Assembly (NCBI GenBank): GCA_945898095.1
Contig: CAMDHE010000044.1
Coordinates: forward strand, 1-35,461
Direction: 5' to 3'
Source of the DNA: Roseateles toxinivorans
GTDB taxonomy: Bacteria > Pseudomonadota > Gammaproteobacteria > Burkholderiales > Burkholderiaceae_C
Length of the DNA stretch: 35,461 nucleotides
Shown: in pieces, positions 31,874 through 35,461 of the stretch
Numbering within the stretch: the first letter of the stretch is position 1
How the letters are laid out: each line of letters opens with the position of its first letter
The notes under the pieces: generated by a model
Database searches by the model: none
Seen by the model: only the letters and a program-made list of their open reading frames with translations
What the model was told of the DNA's origin: nothing
Made by a program: the position numbers and the translations under genes

Positions 31874-33603
31874 GCACAAATACACCTATAGACCCGATTA
31901 CGCTTGCCGTTGTCAGGAACTTTCTGCAAGCAACTGCTACCGAAATGCGTGACACGATTCAACGTACTTCGTTCTCACCGGTCATTTATGAGGACCGCGA
32001 CTTCGCCTGCGGCCTGCTCGATGCCGACGGGGGGACCGTCGCCGAGGCTCCGGGTCTAACTCTCTTCATGGGAACTCTCGGCCCAGCCGTAAGCAAGTGC
32101 CTCAATGTGCTCGGTCGCGATGTCGTCGAACCTGGTGACATCTTCATCGTTTCCTTGCCGGACTTCACCGGGTCTCATGCTGCCGACATGATGCTTTTCG
32201 CCCCGATTTATCACGGTGAACGCCTGTTTGGCTTCACGGCTAGCAAGGCCCACCTGGTCGACGTGGGTGCCAAAGATCCCTATCCAACTGACTCGACCGA
32301 TGCGTTCCAGGAAGGATTGCGGCTGCCACCAACCAAGCTATACCGCCGTAACCAGTTAAACACTGACGTCGAGGGAATTATCAAGTCCAATTCACGCGCA
32401 GCCGATGTCATCTGGGGCGACATTCAGGCAGAAATTGCCTGCTTCCGCGTCGGCGCCGCTGCCTGTCAGCGTCTGCTCGACAAATACGGATTCGACACGG
32501 TCAACGCATGCGTCACGGAGATGTACAACCACGCCGAACGCATGGCGCGCGCAGCAATTCGTACCCTGCCGGCTGGCACTTGGTCAGCGCAAGGACATCT
32601 CGACGATAACGGTGTGCAGCGGGGAATTCCGGTGCACATAGCAGTCGCAATTACAGTCGATCCGGTTGCCGAGACCATTATTTTTGATTACACCGGATCT
32701 GCTCCGGAACAGGGCGGCCCGACCAACACGCCCTTGATCAGCACTGTCTCGGTTTCGCGCATGATGGGGAAGATATTGTCTGCTCCAGACACGACTGCCA
32801 ATGAGGGTTCGTTTCGGCAGATCAGGATCATTGCGCCGGAAAGGACAATCTTCAACGCCTCTACAACTGCTCCGACTCAACTCTATGGATGGCCATTATT
32901 GAGCGCCGTCGAGATTATTTGCAAGGCATTGGCGCCTGTGTTTCCCAACCGCTTCCCGGCACAATCGGCCGGTGATCTTGGTGGTGTACTCCGTTACGGA
33001 TTCTGGCCAGAGACGGGGAAAATGTGGTTTCAGGCGAACATCGAAGGGATCGGTCAGGGCGCAAGCTCCTCCGCTGACGGTGAAAGTGCGATGGTTCACA
33101 TCGCAGAAGCCTGCTCGCGCAATCTGCCGGTCGAGATTGAGGAAACCAATACTCCGACTATCGTCGAACGGTATGAGTTGATCACTGACAGCGGCGGAGC
33201 GGGAACATTTCGTGGCGGTCTTGGCGTCAGGCGTGACTACAGGATGTTGATAAATGGCACCATGCTCTCCGCCCTCGAACGCACTACTTCGCCGGCAGAA
33301 GGTGTCCTTCTTGGTCAGACGGCGCATCCGAACCATGGCATGCTGGAATCAAAAACCCACGGAAACATCCGGTTTGCCAAGATACCTACACAACCCTTTG
33401 AAAACGGAGATTTGATTTCAGTTCGAACTGGCGGCGGGGGCGGATGGGGCGACCCGCACCTGCGTCCGCCGGAAGCTGTTCTGAAGGACGTTATAGACGG
33501 CTACGTCTCCGTGGCATCAGCTAAAGATGTCTATCACGTTGTCATCGACGCTGCGACCATGGCTATCAATCGGGATTCCACAGTGATTCTTAGAGGTCAA
33601 TGA
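31870..33603 (+). CDS. hyuB: Second HyuB-type subunit
   Basis: The product has 577 residues. Landmarks are ITLAVVRNFLQATATEMRDT, GDIFIVSLPDFTGSHAADMM, HLVDVGAKDPYPTDS, ETNTPTIVERYEL, TDSGGAGTFRGGLGVRRDYR and the C-terminal RTGGGGGWGDPHLRPPE. Its ATG overlaps the hyuA stop (ATGA). The same lower GC as in the preceding gene continues to its stop and ends almost exactly there. The partner reaction is as for HyuA; lactam, hydantoin or carboxylase activity cannot be separated from the sequence alone. Confidence 0.93.
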   Translation: MSTNTPIDPITLAVVRNFLQATATEMRDTIQRTSFSPVIYEDRDFACGLLDADGGTVAEAPGLTLFMGTLGPAVSKCLNVLGRDVVEPGDIFIVSLPDFTGSHAADMMLFAPIYHGERLFGFTASKAHLVDVGAKDPYPTDSTDAFQEGLRLPPTKLYRRNQLNTDVEGIIKSNSRAADVIWGDIQAEIACFRVGAAACQRLLDKYGFDTVNACVTEMYNHAERMARAAIRTLPAGTWSAQGHLDDNGVQRGIPVHIAVAITVDPVAETIIFDYTGSAPEQGGPTNTPLISTVSVSRMMGKILSAPDTTANEGSFRQIRIIAPERTIFNASTTAPTQLYGWPLLSAVEIICKALAPVFPNRFPAQSAGDLGGVLRYGFWPETGKMWFQANIEGIGQGASSSADGESAMVHIAEACSRNLPVEIEETNTPTIVERYELITDSGGAGTFRGGLGVRRDYRMLINGTMLSALERTTSPAEGVLLGQTAHPNHGMLESKTHGNIRFAKIPTQPFENGDLISVRTGGGGGWGDPHLRPPEAVLKDVIDGYVSVASAKDVYHVVIDAATMAINRDSTVILRGQ

Positions 33604-33649
33604 CTGTGCAATTGCCGGCTATTTTTATATTGAAATATCGGCATAAGTT

Positions 33650-34015
33650 TCGTTCGCCCGGAACAGCTGGAAGCGATCGTCGCCGGGCTGGTGCCCGCGC
33701 CTGTGGGGCACTTTCCCGCGTGTGCTGGGTCACTACTGCCATGGCCGGGGGCTGTTCTCGCTGGAGACGGCGGTGCACAAAATGACGGGGCTGACGGCCA
33801 AGCGCTTTGGCCTGCCCGATCGCGGCCTGATCGCTCCCGGTATGGCCGCCGACCTGTGCGTATTCAATGCTGACACGGTGATCGACCAAGCTACGTTCGA
33901 GGAACCGAAACGGGCCAGCGCCGGCATCGCCTGGGTGGTCGTGAACGGGCGAGTGGCATGGCGCCAAGGTGAAGCGGCGGCCCTGGCCGGCCAGTTGTTG
34001 GAGCGGCGGGCATGA
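33650..34015 (+). pseudogene. 3' remnant of a D-aminoacylase-like amidohydrolase, frameshifted
   Basis: RPEQLEAIVAGLVPAPV is read in one frame from about 33652, then GTFPRVLGHYCHGRGLFSL and MTGLTAKRFGLPDRGLIAPG in another. The C-terminus, GMAADLCVFNADTVIDQATF followed by EEPKRASAGIAWVVVNG, matches the end of N-acyl-D-amino-acid deacylases. Only about 120 codons of the usual 480 or so remain, the whole N-terminal metal site is missing, and a frameshift lies near 33700-33708. Its GC-rich composition differs from the hyuAB pair directly before it. The last codons overlap the start of the Rieske gene (ATGA), as in an intact operon. Confidence 0.75.
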
Positions 34016-35049
34016 GCGGCTTCATCCAGAACGCATGGTATGTCGCCGCCTGGGCCCACGAGGTTCCGGCCGACGGCTTGTTTGCACGCACCGTGATCGG
34101 CGAACCCCTGCTGCTCTACCGCACAGCCAGCGACGAAGTCGTGGCACTCGAAGACCGCTGCTGCCACCGCCAAGCACCTTTGTCGCGTGGACGAAAGGAA
34201 GGCGACTGCGTGCGCTGCGGCTACCACGGCCTGAAGTTCGACCGCCACGGCATCTGCGTCGAAGTACCCGGAATGGAAGCTGTGCCGCCGAAGGCCTGCG
34301 TGCGCAGTTTCCCCGTCGTCGTGCACAACAAGTGGATCTTTGTCTGGATGGGCGACAGTACCAAGGCCGACCCGGCGCTACTGCCAGATACCTTCAGCAA
34401 TGACCACCCCGAGTGGCGCTACCTGCCGGGCTACCTTCACTACGAAACGCCGTACGAACTGATCGCTGACAACCTGCTCGACTTCTCGCATTTGAGCTAT
34501 GTGCACGCGGCCACGCTGGGCGGCAGCGAACAGATCGCGCAGATACGGCCCAAGGTCGAGCGAATCGAGCGCGGCATCCATGTGCAACGATGGGTACCCA
34601 ATGTGCCACCGCCGGCCTATTACCAGCCGCTTTGGGACTATGGCGGGCTGGTTGACCGTTGGATCGAGTACGAATTCATTCTGCCGGCCACGCTGTTGAT
34701 GCATTCCGGCGCAAGCCCGGCGGGGGCGGCCCGTGATGACAACAGAACCGGCATCCGCTTCCACAGTTGCCAGGCCTTGACACCAGAGAGCGCCCACTCG
34801 ACGCATTATTTTTTCCAGGAGTCGCACCATGCGACACAGGGCGACGCCGGAACCACGCAAGGCTTGTACGAAGGATTGCTGGCGGCTTTCGAAGAAGACC
34901 GGCAGATGATCACCGCTCAATGGCGCAGCATGTCACTCAAGCCCGACGTGCCGATGCTGCCGCTGCATATGGATGCGGCGCTCACCCTTTTCAGGCGACT
35001 GGTGATGCAGGTGCTGGTCGAGGAGTCGAATTGCAAGGACTCGGCATGA
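34012..35049 (+). CDS. Rieske non-haem iron oxygenase (VanA/demethylase-like)
   Basis: The product has 345 residues. The Rieske 2Fe-2S cluster is bound by Cys50 and His52 ([14 protein letters not shown]) and Cys69 and His72 ([11 protein letters not shown]). The mononuclear iron site reads [18 protein letters not shown], with Asn154, Asp157, His160 and His165. This layout and length match the vanillate O-demethylase oxygenase group, which includes many O- and N-demethylases. A reductase partner is not seen. The gene is coupled at both ends by 4-base overlaps, with the aminoacylase remnant before it and soxB after it, so a role in demethylating an N-methyl compound before sarcosine oxidase is plausible but inferred. 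Confidence 0.9.
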   Translation: MSGFIQNAWYVAAWAHEVPADGLFARTVIGEPLLLYRTASDEVVALEDRCCHRQAPLSRGRKEGDCVRCGYHGLKFDRHGICVEVPGMEAVPPKACVRSFPVVVHNKWIFVWMGDSTKADPALLPDTFSNDHPEWRYLPGYLHYETPYELIADNLLDFSHLSYVHAATLGGSEQIAQIRPKVERIERGIHVQRWVPNVPPPAYYQPLWDYGGLVDRWIEYEFILPATLLMHSGASPAGAARDDNRTGIRFHSCQALTPESAHSTHYFFQESHHATQGDAGTTQGLYEGLLAAFEEDRQMITAQWRSMSLKPDVPMLPLHMDAALTLFRRLVMQVLVEESNCKDSA

Positions 35050-35461
35050 CGCTTCGCAAGCATTATTCGGCCTGGAACCTCTTGGCCTCGGCCCTGCAAG
35101 GCCAGGCCGACTGGGCGCCGGCGTGGCGCGACGCCGAGCCCAAGGCCCGCTACGACGTGATCATCATTGGCGGCGGCGGCCACGGCCTGGCCACGGCCTA
35201 CTACCTGGCGAAGAACCACGGCATCACCAATGTGGCGGTGCTCGAAGCCGGCTGGATCGGCGGCGGCAACACCGGCCGCAACACCACCATCGTGCGCTCG
35301 AATTACCTCTATCCCGAGAGTGCGCGGCTGTACGACTTCTCGGTGCAGCAGTACGAGCAGTTGGCGCAGGAGCTCAACTTCAACATCATGTTCAGCCAGC
35401 GTGGGGTGATGACGCTCGCGCATTCGCGCCACGACCTCGATTCGCAGTCGCGTTGGGTCAA
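35046..35461 (+). CDS. soxB: Sarcosine oxidase beta subunit, 5' part
   Basis: The frame starts at the ATG overlapping the preceding stop and runs off the window; 138 residues are visible. The FAD dinucleotide motif is [20 protein letters not shown] (about residues 37-56). [20 protein letters not shown] after it is typical of SoxB, the FAD/FMN-binding catalytic subunit of heterotetrameric sarcosine oxidase. The N-terminus [17 protein letters not shown] also fits. The following soxD, soxA and soxG are presumably beyond the edge. Confidence 0.9.
   Translation, partial: MTLRKHYSAWNLLASALQGQADWAPAWRDAEPKARYDVIIIGGGGHGLATAYYLAKNHGITNVAVLEAGWIGGGNTGRNTTIVRSNYLYPESARLYDFSVQQYEQLAQELNFNIMFSQRGVMTLAHSRHDLDSQSRWV

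Overview
The window is GC-rich DNA from a proteobacterium, most likely a betaproteobacterium of the Comamonadaceae/Burkholderiales. This rests on an NhaR-type LysR regulator, HtpX, a wax-ester synthase/DGAT, duplicated HyuA/HyuB pairs, a MalT-type LuxR regulator, sarcosine oxidase and codon use rich in G/C at third positions. Host-associated or repeat-rich relatives such as Verminephrobacter would fit the many decaying genes, but the sequence does not prove that. I see no rRNA, tRNA or CRISPR array.

Left region (1-4.6 kb): the 3' end of a sarcosine oxidase gamma subunit gene, a deleted gabD-type aldehyde dehydrogenase pseudogene, an NhaR-like regulator, an HtpX homologue whose first zinc-binding His is Pro, an exported fasciclin-domain protein with a terminator, and an exported PQQ-type aldose dehydrogenase.

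Accessory region (4.6-15.3 kb): toxin-antitoxin-like loci (RHH/ParE, AbrB/Doc, HTH/PIN and an unpaired HTH protein) alternate with metabolic genes: a trans-3-hydroxy-L-proline dehydratase with its divergent GntR regulator, a wax-ester synthase/DGAT, an MFS transporter and 4-hydroxyphenylpyruvate dioxygenase. Two full-length 164-bp inverted copies and one fragment of a MITE-like element lie here. A 72-bp remnant of a DGAT 3' end forms the end of the parE reading frame, and Doc has lost its catalytic His.

Catabolic region (15.3-35.46 kb): a leftward six-gene unit runs hyuA, hyuB, amidohydrolase, MFS transporter, ornithine-cyclodeaminase-like enzyme and threonine-dehydratase-like enzyme. Divergent to it is a HyuA-like ATPase plus DUF917 pair. 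A large MalT-type LuxR regulator lies next, then a second hyuA-hyuB pair of visibly lower GC, a 3' remnant of a D-aminoacylase-like gene, a Rieske oxygenase and the start of sarcosine oxidase beta.

The most notable new structure is a box (C8 or longer, 14-15 nt, CCCACCCG[C/G]C) present three times: as a head-to-head pair between the divergent hyu operons, and once between the LuxR gene and the second hyuAB pair. A similar -10-like hexamer follows each box after 29-30 nt. I infer that the LuxR regulator acts at these sites and joins the three transcription units into one regulon for ATP-dependent opening of a cyclic amide (lactam, hydantoin or similar), with sarcosine oxidase and a semialdehyde dehydrogenase (now broken here) as plausible downstream steps. 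The substrate is not known.
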